A stretch of DNA of 64,000 bases from Larix kaempferi. Lineage: Eukaryota; Streptophyta; Pinopsida; Pinales; Pinaceae. The stretch lies in contig BSBM01000486.1 of NCBI GenBank assembly GCA_027924585.1, positions 41,782,501 through 41,846,500 of the forward strand, given 5' to 3'. The notes below the pieces were generated by a model. It ran no database searches and was not told the origin of the DNA. It was given only the letters and a program-made list of their open reading frames with translations. The stretch's first letter is position 1. Every line of letters starts with the position of its first letter. A program made the position numbers and the translations under genes. Shown here in pieces: positions 1-11,474 of the stretch.

Positions 1-32
1 AAATGTTGCAGGTATGCCTGCATTTCATCCCG

Positions 33-605
33 TTACTTTGAACTTTCAGGACTAAGTCCTTTGTCTTCCACACGCTGCTCCAGCTGGCTTTGATCTTCTA
101 GCTCTACAGGTGGGCATTGCTCCACAACAATCCCTTCTTTTTCCTTGCTTTCCAACTGATCTACAAGCCTAAAATATTCATGGTTTCTATCTCTCTTGCT
201 GTTTCTTGTTGGGCAGTTGCGAAGGCAATGCTCTCCTCCACATTTCCAACATTCCAGTGGCTGATGTTTCTTTATCTGCTCCATTTCCTTGGAGTCTTCC
301 TGCCTGGAATGTTTCTTATTGGACTGATTGTATGGATGTCTCATCATTGGTCCACTACTGGTTGCTTCCAGAATGTTTTTCACCTCCCTTTACAGACAAA
401 TAGAGTCCTGCAAAGCCCTGTGGTTCATCTCATTCTGCTGCCTTTGTAGCTTGAGCATTTCTCCAATATTCTCTTGAGTCTTGGCAATTGTTTGAATGAG
501 GTTTTCATCCAATTCTAATAGCCTTTGGTCTGCTGCCATGGTCAATTTGTGTAGCTTCCCACACTTTCTTGCTAGAACCACTTGCCTTGTAATTGCTGCA
601 ACCAA
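33..605 (-). pseudogene. Gag remnant of element M with CCHC zinc knuckle
   Basis: One minus-strand frame runs from 605 to 33 with a nonsense codon at 390-392 (TAA after CTG) and another ending the frame at 33-35 (TAA before CGG). The N-terminal half is a helical, Gln/Leu-rich segment (KTQENIGEMLKLQRQQNE). The C-terminal half has the zinc knuckle CWKCGGEHCLRNC, spaced C-x2-C-x3-H-x4-C, as in many plant gypsy Gag proteins. Such a knuckle binds the element RNA during packaging. Both stops are TAA and could have come from CAA (Gln) by C-to-T change. Homology may continue past 33 toward the window edge. Not functional as written. Confidence 0.75.
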
Positions 606-3132
606 TTTGATTTCAATTTCTCACAAGTGGAATTCATCATGGCAATTCTTGTTAGGCCAAGCATAACATAACATTAAAATCAATCAATTAATCACCCAAT
701 TGACATGGATATTCCATGCTTTTTTCACGAGACTTCCACACTTGTCATGCTTGCCCAAAATACTTATGAACTTATTCATGTTTATCCTTTCACAAGGATC
801 TTTCTATTTCGGCAATCATAATTTATTTCAAGCAATGAAACACAATCAATTTTTAGTCACATCATGCATTCAACAATTTTTTGTTTTTCTAAAATTCATC
901 AGTCAAAAGGAAAGAGAAGACTAAGAGTTTTAGTCTTGCTCCAATCCAGAGCCACACCACCACTGTGGTTACATGCTCCTAGTCTCTTTCACTTCAATGT
1001 GAATGCTTGACTTGCCCTTTCTTGGATATGATACTTAGTGTCTAAGGTCTGTCCAAGGCCTCTCATCCAGGGAACCCTTCCCATGATTGCTTACAAAACC
1101 TTTGGCTACTAAGACCCACACAAGTCCACTAGCACCATTCTACATTGCTGCTCATGCTGAGACTACTACGACAGTCACAGGTCCATATGCATCCTTAGGA
1201 TGCCTTCATAGTTCTTGCTTCCTGCAATGACTAAATATTTCATTATTTAGAATAAGAAATAGATGAAAATTGAATACTTATCTGTATTGGACATTTCCTC
1301 TTTGGTCCACAGGGTCCTACTTTATTTTACAAGCCTTGGGATCACCTGTGGAATTGGATGTTGGCTAGCCCGCAAGTCACTCCACGCTATCTAAATAGTC
1401 AATGCCAAGCCAGTACACCGACTGGGTTTATCAGGCATTGGTGGTTCCAAACCAGTCCCATACCCGGTTTTCCCTCTCCATTTCCAAGCCAACACATCCA
1501 TCTGGGTCATCAGCCAATGGAAGGAAACTGCACCACGACCATTCCAGGTCAAGGCTCTACTATGGAGCCATAGGAATGCATCAACCTTTCACACATACAA
1601 CAAACCTTCGTACACATAACAACCCTTCATACACATAGTAGCCCTTCCCCACAACCCCTCATAACACCCTCTTCACTTTGCTTCTTTAGTGTGTAGCACC
1701 AAATTGTATCTATTCAAGCTGACAACACAAGAGGGGTAAGCAGGCTCATTAGTATTGCTACTCTGAAATTGTAAACATATAACATTCACTATCAAATATT
1801 GAAACACCAGGAATGCGTCCATTCCTTTAGGGTGTAGTCAATATTGACAACCCTAACATAACTCATCACTAGAAAGGTGTGCACCCCCTTTCCAATGTGA
1901 ACTATGCAGGCCCTAATCATACTTCAAGCAGTTTGAAATAATATAATAAAATAGAACATGGTCTGCATATTAACACTATTAATCAGACATGTATATTTTC
2001 AGCTAGGGTTTACAGAACACTTATCCACTTGGCAAGTGCATCTTCTCTTTATTTGCAAGGAATGGGGGCTCCCTTCTCTGAGTTGACAGTCCCTCGGTTT
2101 GCCCCTCATTCCTTTTTATGTTCCATAACCCACATATGTCTCACTGACATAACCTTTACCATCTCACTCATATTGCTTACCAATCATGCAGTGTAGATGA
2201 GACATCCTCATGTCATTTGGCTCTTGTAAGTGGCACCACCATGTCCATTAGGGTTTAGGATTGCTTCCATAACATATGAATCTACCTATATCATGTCCCT
2301 TTGACACAGTTCATAATTATCCAAACAACTATTAGTAATTGATTAGCAAAATTCTAAATCTGAGATTTGTAAATCTACTTTCCTATAGCAATTATCAATC
2401 TTACAAATACGAGTTTACAAATCTATTTCTAGAAACCTAGGGTCTGTTACCACAACACAACCTTTCCCCACAACGTGTCCCTTTGACACCATTCCATGCA
2501 GCCATACCCAATGCATTTCTATCTGACATCAGATCATTTATACAACTCTGTCCTTCCACGGGGCATTCTGGCAGCCCTCTCATCATGACTACTTCCACAT
2601 AATCCTTCATGCATTCACAATAGTTCATGAAATGATTTCAGAACTACCACTAATTCATCATTTCCTCTGCTATCTGATTATAATGAACACATGCGTAACA
2701 CCACCATGCATTCACACAATGCATCTCACATGTGCACACATACCCATGCATGCACATTCACAACATTCACATAATCCTCTGATGTACATTCTCTACATGC
2801 ATAACCACAGATTTACAAAATCTTTCGATGTACACCTACCCTTCCAAACACATATGGCCCTAATCATGACTATCTCACTTAGCATGCACTACCATACAGG
2901 ACCTTGAGCCCTTACTTGCTTGGTTATTAAACTCATAACCAACCTATGCAAAAGGCATGATGCAATTTCATATGAATGCATTCTAACATTTAACAGTCAC
3001 TTGGTAGAAGGTTCTTTGCACTTACTACTCCCTACCTCACCATGCCATGGTGATATGGCATTCCCATTAAGTGCATTCAATCATACATGCATACCATTGT
3101 ACAATATTTAAGCATGGCTCAAGGGATTCTTA
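606..3132 (-). other. Distal leader of element M (non-coding), up to the CACTA insertion site
   Basis: No gene is seen here. From about 951 the sequence is a copy of the P-element leader: 951-1260 matches the complement of about 37200-37440, and 1264-3018 matches 37457-39210 in the same orientation and the complement of about 34640-37139. The short open frames in it are not conserved between copies and many have stops. 606-950 is AT-rich sequence just upstream of gag with no partner in the window. The block ends at the TTA that the CACTA element duplicated (3130-3132). Confidence 0.65.
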
Positions 3133-3162
3133 CACTACAACAAAATAGCCCTTTAGGGGCGG
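3133..3162 (+). repeat. Left terminal inverted repeat of the CACTA element
   Basis: It begins CACTACAACAAAATAGCCC and continues into a TTTAGGGGCGG block. The mate at 29174-29203 has the same CACTAC-ACA start and a TTTAGGGG block after about 20 bases. The preceding TTA at 3130-3132 is repeated at 29204-29206. Confidence 0.9.
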
Positions 3163-4131
3163 TTTTGGCTTGTGGGGGTCTTGGTAAAACCCCCCTAAAA
3201 GTTTTTTCAGACCTTTGGAGGCGGTCTTTTAAAACCGCCCCTAAAAGTCATGGAAATTGGACTTTTGGGGGTGGTTTTTTTAAATTCACCCCCAAAAGTC
3301 CCGAAATTTGACTTTTGGGGGCGGTTTTTGGAAACCTCCCCCTAAAAGCCCAATTCTCATAACTTTTGGGGGCGGTTTGTCAAAACCCCCCCTAAAAGTC
3401 ATGAGAATTGAACTTTTGGAGGCGGTTTTTTTTGGAACCCCCCTTAAAATTCATGAGAATTGAACTTTTGGAGGTGGTTGTTTGAAAACCCCCCCTAAAA
3501 GCCCAATTCTCATAACTTTTGGGGGCGGTTTGTTAAAACCCCCCCTAAAAGTCATGAGAATTGAACTTTGGGAGGCGGTTTGTTTGGAACCCCTCTTAAA
3601 AGTCATGAGAATTGAACTTTTGGAGGCGGTTGTTTGAAAACCCCCCCTAAAAGCCCAATTCTCATAACTTTCGGGGGCAGTTTGTCAAAACCCCCCCTAA
3701 AAGTCATGGGAATTGAACTTTGGGAGGTGGTTTTTTTGGAAACCCCCCTTAAAAGTCATGAGAATTGAACTTTTGGAGGTGGTTGTTTGAAACCCCCCCC
3801 TAAAAGCCCAATTCTCATAACTTTTGGGGGCGGTCTGTCAAACTCCCCCCTAAAAGTCATGAGAATTGAACTTTGGGAGGCAGTTTGTTTGGATCCCCCC
3901 TTAAAAGTCATGAGACAATTGAACTTTTGGAGGTAGCTATTTGAAACCCCCCCTAAAATCTCAATTCTCATAACTTTTGGGGCTGGTTTGTCAAACCCCC
4001 CCCTAAAAGTCATGAGAATTGAACTTTGGAAGGCGGTTTGTTTGGAACCCCCCTTAAAAGTCATGAGAATTGAACTTTTGGAGGTGGTTGTTTGAAAAGC
4101 CCCCCTAAAAGCTCAATTCTCATAACTTGTG
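3149..4131. repeat. Left subterminal repeat array of the CACTA element
   Basis: About 1 kb of diverged units combines a G-run (TTTTGGGGGCGGTTTG), a C-run (AAAACCCCCCCTAAAAG) and a spacer like TCATGAGAATTGAAC. G- and C-runs alternate, so each unit can fold on itself as a hairpin. In CACTA elements such subterminal repeats are transposase-binding sites; that role is inferred here. The open frame at 3756-4064 is a by-product of the repeat. Confidence 0.85.
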
Positions 4132-4139
4132 GCAGTCAT

Positions 4140-5990
4140 GCTAGGTTTTTCACATCAAAGATGGTTCTCACACTCCAACTTTCCATGATCCATGGTCAAA
4201 ATACAAACTCGTGTGCCATAACATTATCCTTTATGGCTAATGGGCCATGTGTAGGGCCCTAATCACCACATGATTCCTACACAAGTGGGTATGGTGGCCA
4301 TTTCAATATTTACAACATCATGGATGATTCTTGAAGCCTAATCCATGGTGTCCATGGTGTTAGATCAAAATCTAGTTTATAATGACTGGTAGTTACCTCA
4401 AGGTCTTGTGACCTATGGGCGTTTCTCTGTACCACCACATAGGCCATAGGCAAGGAATATTTAGCTTTTGAGTAACGCATTGTCATTTTTTTTTTAGTAT
4501 TTTCATGTCGTGGATGGTTCTAGGAACCTATGTTATGGTCTAGGGCCAAAATGTAGGTTCTTGGGCAATAAAACTTTATTTTGAGACTCATGGGCCATGC
4601 ATAGGGACTTGAGTCATCATACATATCCTAGATAGGGAATATTTTGTTCATAGTCTAAGTTCTTGTGTTTATTTTTGCACTAATTTTGGTTTGATAAAAT
4701 CCCATACACTGATCATTCAAACCTTGATGTCAAAGTCTTTGATCTAAAACCTTGGTTATAAATAACCCAAGGTCAAAGTTTATTGTGTTAGTGTGTTGAT
4801 TTGGTGCAGTAGGCATGTTAGTGATTGGGTTAGGGGGTAGTGGGTTAGGGTTAGAGGGACACTATCTTAAGGGGATATTTTCTACAATTTCATAATGTGG
4901 TAGGATTTGGGGAGTTCTTGGATTAGAAGCGAGGCACCTAAGGGATCAGTGGGTTAGTGGGCAAGGGGTTTTGGTTTTGTTGGTACTAGTGGTTAAGTGG
5001 TTTATAAGTTATCATGTTATTCGGTTTGGGGATAGATGTTAAGGTTAGGTACGAGGTGAGGGGGTTAGAGGTTGAAGCTTCCTAGGTGCATGAATTCATT
5101 GCATGGATCAAGTGTGCCAAGTGCATGAGTCATTTACATGGGTTGGTTGTGTTAGGTCAATGTCTAATTAGTGGCATTGTTTATGGTGGCCATTTCAATA
5201 TTTGTAACACAAAGGATGGTTCTCATGGCCTGGACTATGGCCTGTGAACTAAATTTAGGGTCTAATGCCATATTAATTTTCCATGGGGTTGATGGTCCAT
5301 GCATGTTAACCTAGATTACCACATAAGAATCTCTAGCCTACATGTGAGATCGTCATGATCATCATTGTCACCATTGTCGATGTCATTGTTGTTGTCGGTT
5401 TGTCCTTGGTTATGCAAACCAATAAACAAACCATGGTTTAATATTTATAGGTTATCTAAACCAATAGTGGTTCTCATAAAGCCCCTGGGGTGTAGACCAG
5501 TTGGAAACCGTGCGCTTGTTAAGGCGTACGGGTTGTTAAGCACGTCGCTGGTTCAAACCTCGTTGCAGCATTGAGGGTGCGCTGTGGGGCAGGCGTACTC
5601 TCCTAGGGGTATAGTGGTAGCGAGATTGGATCCCTGGACCCTGTGTCACGCAAGTACCAGCCCAACTCCAGTTGTTGATTCCCCTAGATAAAAAAATAGT
5701 GGTTCTCATAACCTAAATAATGGTCCATGGTTAATAAATTTACTATATGATTCATGGTCCATGTGTAGGGCCCTGCACATAATTACTTTACCTTACAAGC
5801 GATATGTTGTGGTCATTTCAATATTTGTAACATTGACGATGGTTCTCGTGGCCTATACCATGACCTATAAACTAATTTTAGGGTCTAATACCATATTAAT
5901 TTGCTATGGGGTTGATGGTGCATGCATGTTAACCTAGACTACTACATATGACCTACATATGGAATATCTAGCCTATATGTAACAATTCCC
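4140..5990. repeat. Diverged dispersed/tandem repeat block inside the CACTA element
   Basis: A motif family (GGTGGCCATTTCAATATTT, then GGTTCT, CATGGTC, TTAGGGTCTAATGCCATATTAA, and GTCCATG-TAGGGCCCT) recurs in several decayed copies. The clearest pair is 5179-5350 and 5807-5980, with further partial copies near 4140-4330, 4490-4640 and 5695-5790. No coding capacity is seen. The function is unknown; it may be an extension of the subterminal region or an older captured repeat. Confidence 0.6.
5480..5694 (+). mobile_element. tRNA-derived SINE with 17-bp target duplication
   Basis: The 215-bp unit is flanked by a perfect 17-bp direct repeat, AATAGTGGTTCTCATAA, at 5463-5479 and 5695-5711. The head has RNA polymerase III internal promoter-like boxes: an A box around TGTAGACCAGTTGG and a B box GGTTCAAACCT about 50 bases later. 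The right end is A-rich (GATAAAAAA). These are the marks of a SINE copied by LINE machinery. The target was one copy of the 4140-5990 repeat, so the SINE is younger than that repeat. The family is not recognised. Confidence 0.87.
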
Positions 5991-5994
5991 TCTA

Positions 5995-6839
5995 TTGCTC
6001 TTGAGTGATGATTAAGGCCTTGCGAAATCACATAATCTCTAAAGAGTGAATCTAATTTCAACTACAAGTGGGATATGTTGGTAATTTTTAGATCTGTAAC
6101 ACCAAAAATGAAAATTTTCCTGCCAATTTCAACATGCTAGTAATTTTCATTCCATCACCCTTTCTTCTCATTGTTTTCCCCTTTTTGTGAAGGGAGACTC
6201 AAGTGGATTGCAATGGACAACAATGGAAACAAGAGAGCATAACATAACACACACATGCCCATATCCAAGACCTAGAATATATTGCAAACTAATGAGTTGA
6301 GTGAATTCAAGATGCAATTACAATAATTATTAGACAAAGGGTTCATATGACCGAGTGCATCACCTTGGATAGAACACATATTGGTAGTCAATAAGAATGA
6401 TGGAACCTTTTGGAAGTGCATTGGTTATTCAATGTTAAATAAGGTGACAATTAAGAACAAGTACCTCCTATCCAAATTGATGATCCTCTTTATTAACTTA
6501 GATGGGAGAAGGCTTTTTCAAAGTTGGACTCAAGTTTTGGGTATCATCAATATATGAGAGCAAAGACTCGTCTGCATTATTTAAGATGTGCCACCACCTG
6601 TCGCCTTGCTGTAGACACATGTTAGTGCATACCACTGACTCAAACTGTGTGAAGAATGAGCTCTCCACCATTGTCATCGGTGCCTATGATCGGAGACGGT
6701 CAAGGAAGAGCTTTAGGTTAAACATGCTCGATAATGGCATGGTTCCGAACTTTACACGTATTGTTCCTAAGGAGTTGTTGTTAACATGAAGCTTTGGACC
6801 CAGTCTAGTAAAATACAAGGAGGAAGAATTTCAAAGTTA
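5995..6839. other. No gene recognised
   Basis: AT-rich sequence inside the CACTA element. The open frame at 6502-6789 (95 codons) starts in unremarkable sequence and shows no recognisable domain, so it is not called as a gene. Confidence 0.5.
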
Positions 6840-8085
6840 ACCAAAATTTAAATGCACTGGTCAGGGCTGCTATATTCAACTTCATCAGTTTCCATGTGTG
6901 CCTTAAAACAGTGAGTGGAGGTGTCTTTCACCAAAATCCCGATTCCACTTTGATACTTATTTGTTGCACCATCGAAGAATCCCATGGGGAATTACCAAAT
7001 AGATTGGATTTATCAAAAATTTTACTTTGTCCGCACTTGGATCTATGACGAATTCTGTTGATGCTTTAATAATCCTTCTCCCAACCTCCTCTAGGTTCTG
7101 TCTGTAGCCTTAAAAAAAATGCCATTCATGAAAATCCATAAGCCCCATGTGACAATAAAGGGAATCGATTTTACCTTGGGATTTGTTAAAAACCAGAGCT
7201 TTAAATTTTCTTAAAGGGGTTGCAGATGCCAATTATTTTTGACTTGAAGAATGTTACAAATCAAAGTCCAAAGATCCTGAGTAATGCTGCAATCTACTGC
7301 AAGATGTTGTATGGTCTCCTCACTACTCAAACATAATGGATAGGTTGAAGGTCCAATTCCACCCCTTTCTCTGTAAATATCCCCTGTTAAGACTTTATTT
7401 CGTAAGTATAACCACATAAATAGAATTGATTTTGGAGGAGCTTTGATTTTCCATATCACTGTATACCACCACTTCAAATCATCATCCTCATAAAGATATA
7501 TAAAGGCATTATAGGCCTCTTTTACTGTCACAATCCCTTCTATTGTGTTCCAAGTCCAAGCCAACCTATCCAGTTCTATAGACAGAGTGATCCCATTTTG
7601 GTAAATTCCTTGTATGTATGTGTTCCATTCACTGGCTAGAGTTCCTGTGAGTCCGAGATCTTGTGCAGAGAGACAAATAATAGAACCTATCAAGTTGAAT
7701 ATATTTGTCTTATGTAGATATGCAAGATAATAAAGGCCCCAAATGTGTAGATGTGGTAGCAGTTCTTCTGATAGTATAAAGCCAGATCCTCCACCCAGAA
7801 AAGGATCCAAGCCTAAAAGAACTCTCGTACCTGTACCAACCTTCCAAGCAATCCACCGCTTAACCACATGTAGTCATGTAGTCAATAGATTTTTCCAGAT
7901 AATGGAGGCTATTTGGGAAGCAAAGTATTTCTTCCTCATCCATGATACAACATCAACTCCTTTCAAATATTTCCCAGTCCATCTTGAAGCGATTTGGAGC
8001 GCCATCAACAAGGGTGTAATAGGTATTGAATGTTGTTCTTGAGGAACTGACAGCCACATAAGAACCAAATTACTTAAGGCTGTGT
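6840..8085 (-). pseudogene. LINE (non-LTR retrotransposon) 3' fragment: RT C-terminus, zf-RVT and RNase H parts
   Basis: On the minus strand, 8085 to 7211 is one frame with a TGA at 7874-7876. Near its end is the WKIKAPPKSILFMWLYLRNK block of the zinc-binding region that follows reverse transcriptase in plant LINEs, with CLSSEETIQHL and DCSITQDLW after it. Further downstream (about 7000 to 6890) another stretch reads GFFDGATNKYQSGIGILVK, matching the first catalytic Asp region of an RNase H domain. The 5' part (endonuclease and polymerase core) is absent. It is a truncated, non-functional copy that probably entered before or together with the neighbouring captured sequence. Confidence 0.78.
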
Positions 8086-8115
8086 TACGTGTTGGCGGAG
8101 ATAAATGGGAAGTAG

Positions 8116-8448
8116 GTGGTTTCCTTGGTGGACATTGGCGCCATACATAATTTCATGAAGGAAGAAGTGGCTAGAAAGCTCAAGTTGTGGATTGAGCCTG
8201 GGAAAAGTTCCTTTAAGGCAATGAATTCAAGCATGGAAAAGGTGGTTGGAGTGGCTAGCCAAGTGCCTTTGAAGCTTGGTGAATGGACTAGTGAAGGGAG
8301 CTTCATGGTCGTGCCAATGGATGACATTGACATTGTCCTTGGGCAGGAATTCATGAGGAAGGATAATGCAATGCCTATGCCACAGTTGGATTGTTTGGAA
8401 ATTCTTTTGCAAGCAGAGTCCAGCATCATGCCTATTGTGAGGAGCTAA
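8116..8448 (+). pseudogene. Gypsy-type retropepsin (aspartic protease) fragment
   Basis: The frame reads LVDIGAIHNFM near its start. This is the plant gypsy protease active site (normally LVDSGATHNF), with both Ser and Thr replaced by Ile. A second protease landmark, DIDIVLGQEFM, corresponds to the conserved ILG flap-side motif. About 110 codons remain, close to one protease domain, and no reverse transcriptase follows in frame. It abuts the LINE remnant at 8085. It is a dead fragment; the replaced residue beside the catalytic Asp supports that. Confidence 0.72.
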
Positions 8449-11400
8449 CAAAGAGTTGGGAAGGTCATGTCTATGAGAGTGACGACTTCTACAGACCTAA
8501 TTGCAGCAAACTTTCACGATGTAGCATAGACATGCCAAGGAAAAAGAAGTTTCCCAAACGACAAGATGGCAGAACCAACTAGAAGAGATTCCGTGAAACA
8601 TTTAGAAGAATGATTGGATGCAGTCAGGAGGATTGTGAAGTCGGTTATGAAAGGAAGGCCTACTGAATTCTACTTGTCTATGCAGGAAGGAAAGAGTCGA
8701 AAGACGAGATGCGCAATAGTGACCCAAACGTAGGAAGGGGCACCAAGCAGTGGTGCGAAAGCTTTAGATGCAGGAGGGAATGAATGGCTTAACAACCCAG
8801 AAACATGATGATTGTGGGAAGAAGGTGATGGGAAGATTGGTGGTAACTTTCCTCTTCTACTATACTTGAGTAGAAGGTCCGCAGAGCAACCAAGAGACGG
8901 TAGTGATTTTGGAGATAGCCAAGGGAGCCATCCTCCATTTCTTTCTCATTAGGTAATTGTGGCACAATCCCACTACCTTTGGGGTAGGTAGATGGGGCCT
9001 CTAGTGCCTTAAGTAGGAGGCACGCCAGAAGCAAAGCCAATAGGTGCTTTGAAAACAGGTCTAAGTGCCAAGGTGGGTGAAGTAGCATGCTTCTCCATGA
9101 TGATGACATAGGTCATCGAGCCGTGGAGAGTTCACGCAGTGGCATTGGAATGGAAAAAATCAGGACTTAGATTGGATGGCCTGATCAACCAAACAATTAT
9201 TGAGATACGGGGGTAGATTGAACACGTGGACTTGCGGAACATGTGGACTTGCGAATGTCGCTCGATTGAAGCTCTTGAGAATTTAGCCTCCCTTTAACTT
9301 TCCTGACATGGATGGGACAAGGAAGACCATTGTTTTCACTCTGAAACCGAGTACTTCCCCGCACAGTTGCCACTGGCCACGGTTGCATCCCTACGGGAAA
9401 CATGTGTGCGCACTGTGCCCTCGAGCTTTACCAAAAATCCTGGGGATTTGGGGAAGTTCCCACTTTGCCAGCCTCCATGCATCTAGTTAATGAGTTAGAT
9501 CAAGAATCCAGACTTTGTATCTAAAACTATATTGCATGAGCCATTTTCCCCAATTGCTCAATCGTCGACTCGACACCTTCCTCTGGTACACGGTTTAAGA
9601 TTCTTGGGATTTATTAATATGAAGACCACTGATACTACTACACTTACAATCCCATCTAGCTCTCGAATTTCAATATGATTGAGAATATGCAACAACATCT
9701 GGTGAAGGAAAATGCTAAAAGCTGGCAATTTTCTTAGAATGCCCAGTGACCACTCTTGCGTTCGACTATACAAACTAGGACAAAAATGTTTTTGTAATCT
9801 TGATTTTTAGAACAACAGTGCTACTTTACCTTTTGATTTTTTTGCCCTTATCGGTCGGTCTTGAATAGAATAGGAACTTCAACCATATAACAAGAATTTC
9901 AACCATCTATGCATCTCCTCTCTACTTGGTCTCCCTACGTTTTACTTATGCTTCACAACCCATCCTCTACTCCGTCATACCACATATTTAGTATGTAGAA
10001 CAAGATCTAGGGGGAGGGCTATAGAGAAGGAGCAGCCAGGGTCCTTAATCAGCTATTGAGAACAAAAGTCTCCTGGAGTCGGATAGTTCTCTTTGCTCAA
10101 ACCATAGCATAGCATGTAACATGTAAATAGCGCTTAAACTTATTCTATACCAAGTACATGTGGCATTCATAGTGTTGAATGAAAAATTAAAACATATATT
10201 GTTTTCATTGGCATTCAATTCTATTGTAGGGTACACAATTAGAGTGACAAAGAAACTTGCTATTGGTTTTCAATCCAATCCAACTTCTTTGTTGAACTGT
10301 TCTCTTTGATAGACTTGCGAGAAGGAGGATTATAAATGGCATAGGCAATGCAGTTGTTTGATAGAGGTGCATGAAAGTGAATTATGGTCCTCAATTGAAC
10401 GAAGTAAAATTTTTTTTACCATTCAGATTCTTTCCCTTCACCTTTTTTACTGCCTTTCTGCATACATCTCTATTGTTCATTAATTTAGCAGCAAATACAG
10501 ACCAGACTCAATGCCCAATGTTTTTGTCTTCTGAAACAGTTTCTTCCTTTTTGGGCTTACATTATCATTTTTTCCATTGTTAAGTAGGCTAGATTTTATG
10601 TAGGATGGAATTTATATTAGTATGAAAAACGCTAGTGATTTACAAAGATTGAACTTTTCCAAGAATAAGCATCGCGTTGCTCTTAGAAGAGTTGAAGAAC
10701 CCAATTCTTCATCGAGCTTGTATTGTTTGAAGCAGCCTAGGAACCCGTTTTAAGAGGTATTGAATATTATTATACAGGTTAAAAGTTGGATTGGAATTGG
10801 GCTAGCAAGATAACTGTAGCTGCACTGATGCAGAAAGAAAGATCTATAAAATTAGTTATGGAAATTCACATTGAACATTTGGAAAGTGGATTTTCTGTGT
10901 GTCTCCTAAGTTATGTTTCACTAATAAATTCCTCATGTTCAAGCAAATCATGAAAGAGTACAATAGTATTAATTTTGGCTGTAAGGATGAAAGTTGGATT
11001 GGAATGGGGTTAGCAAGTTAATTGTATTATTATACTGGTTAAAAGTTTAAGAGGCGAGATCAATTTGGGAAACTACTGAGATGGCAAAGGTGGCATAAAG
11101 CCTAGAGACTGAGCCGCTAGATCGGGTTGAAATATAGTTGTATTATATGACATATATAACGTTCAGTGCCACCATATCCATTGCAAAATAAAGCCTCTCG
11201 ACTTTACTACGTAAATAAACAATGAAATTTTGATGTACTAGTACATTTTCAAATGAAAAGAATGACTTATTTTTACATGTTAGCATTGAAGGGTTCAATA
11301 TCTCATAGCCCTTCAAAGTGAAATGGGACCCCACCCTTCAAATTTGATCCGTGGGACTCCCCTTATTCTGTTTTCGTTGTTCATAATTTTTAGTTTTTCA

Positions 11401-11474
11401 ATCTAAAATCTTTATTGGAATTTGAACAACACACTGTATAATTTTCTTTGAAAGAGGGAGGAAAATTTGAAAAT
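8449..11474. other. No gene recognised; probable retroelement debris and intron-like sequence
   Basis: 8449-9500 has moderate GC and several broken frames and may continue the gypsy remnant, but no integrase, RT or chromodomain motif was found. 9500-11474 is AT-rich. Two short blocks sharing AAAGTTGGATTGGAAT and a TATTATTATAC-GGTTAAAAGTT stretch recur at about 10760-10810 and 10985-11050. 11390-11474 leads directly into the MLF-like first exon. Confidence 0.45.

Noticed and set aside
3756-4064. 102-codon minus-strand frame
   Set aside because: Encoded by the CACTA subterminal array; repeat artefact.
4820-4860. Telomere-like GGGTTAGGG words
   Set aside because: Only a few irregular copies, and the plant telomere unit is TTTAGGG. 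It lies inside the CACTA and looks like chance in G-rich decayed repeats.
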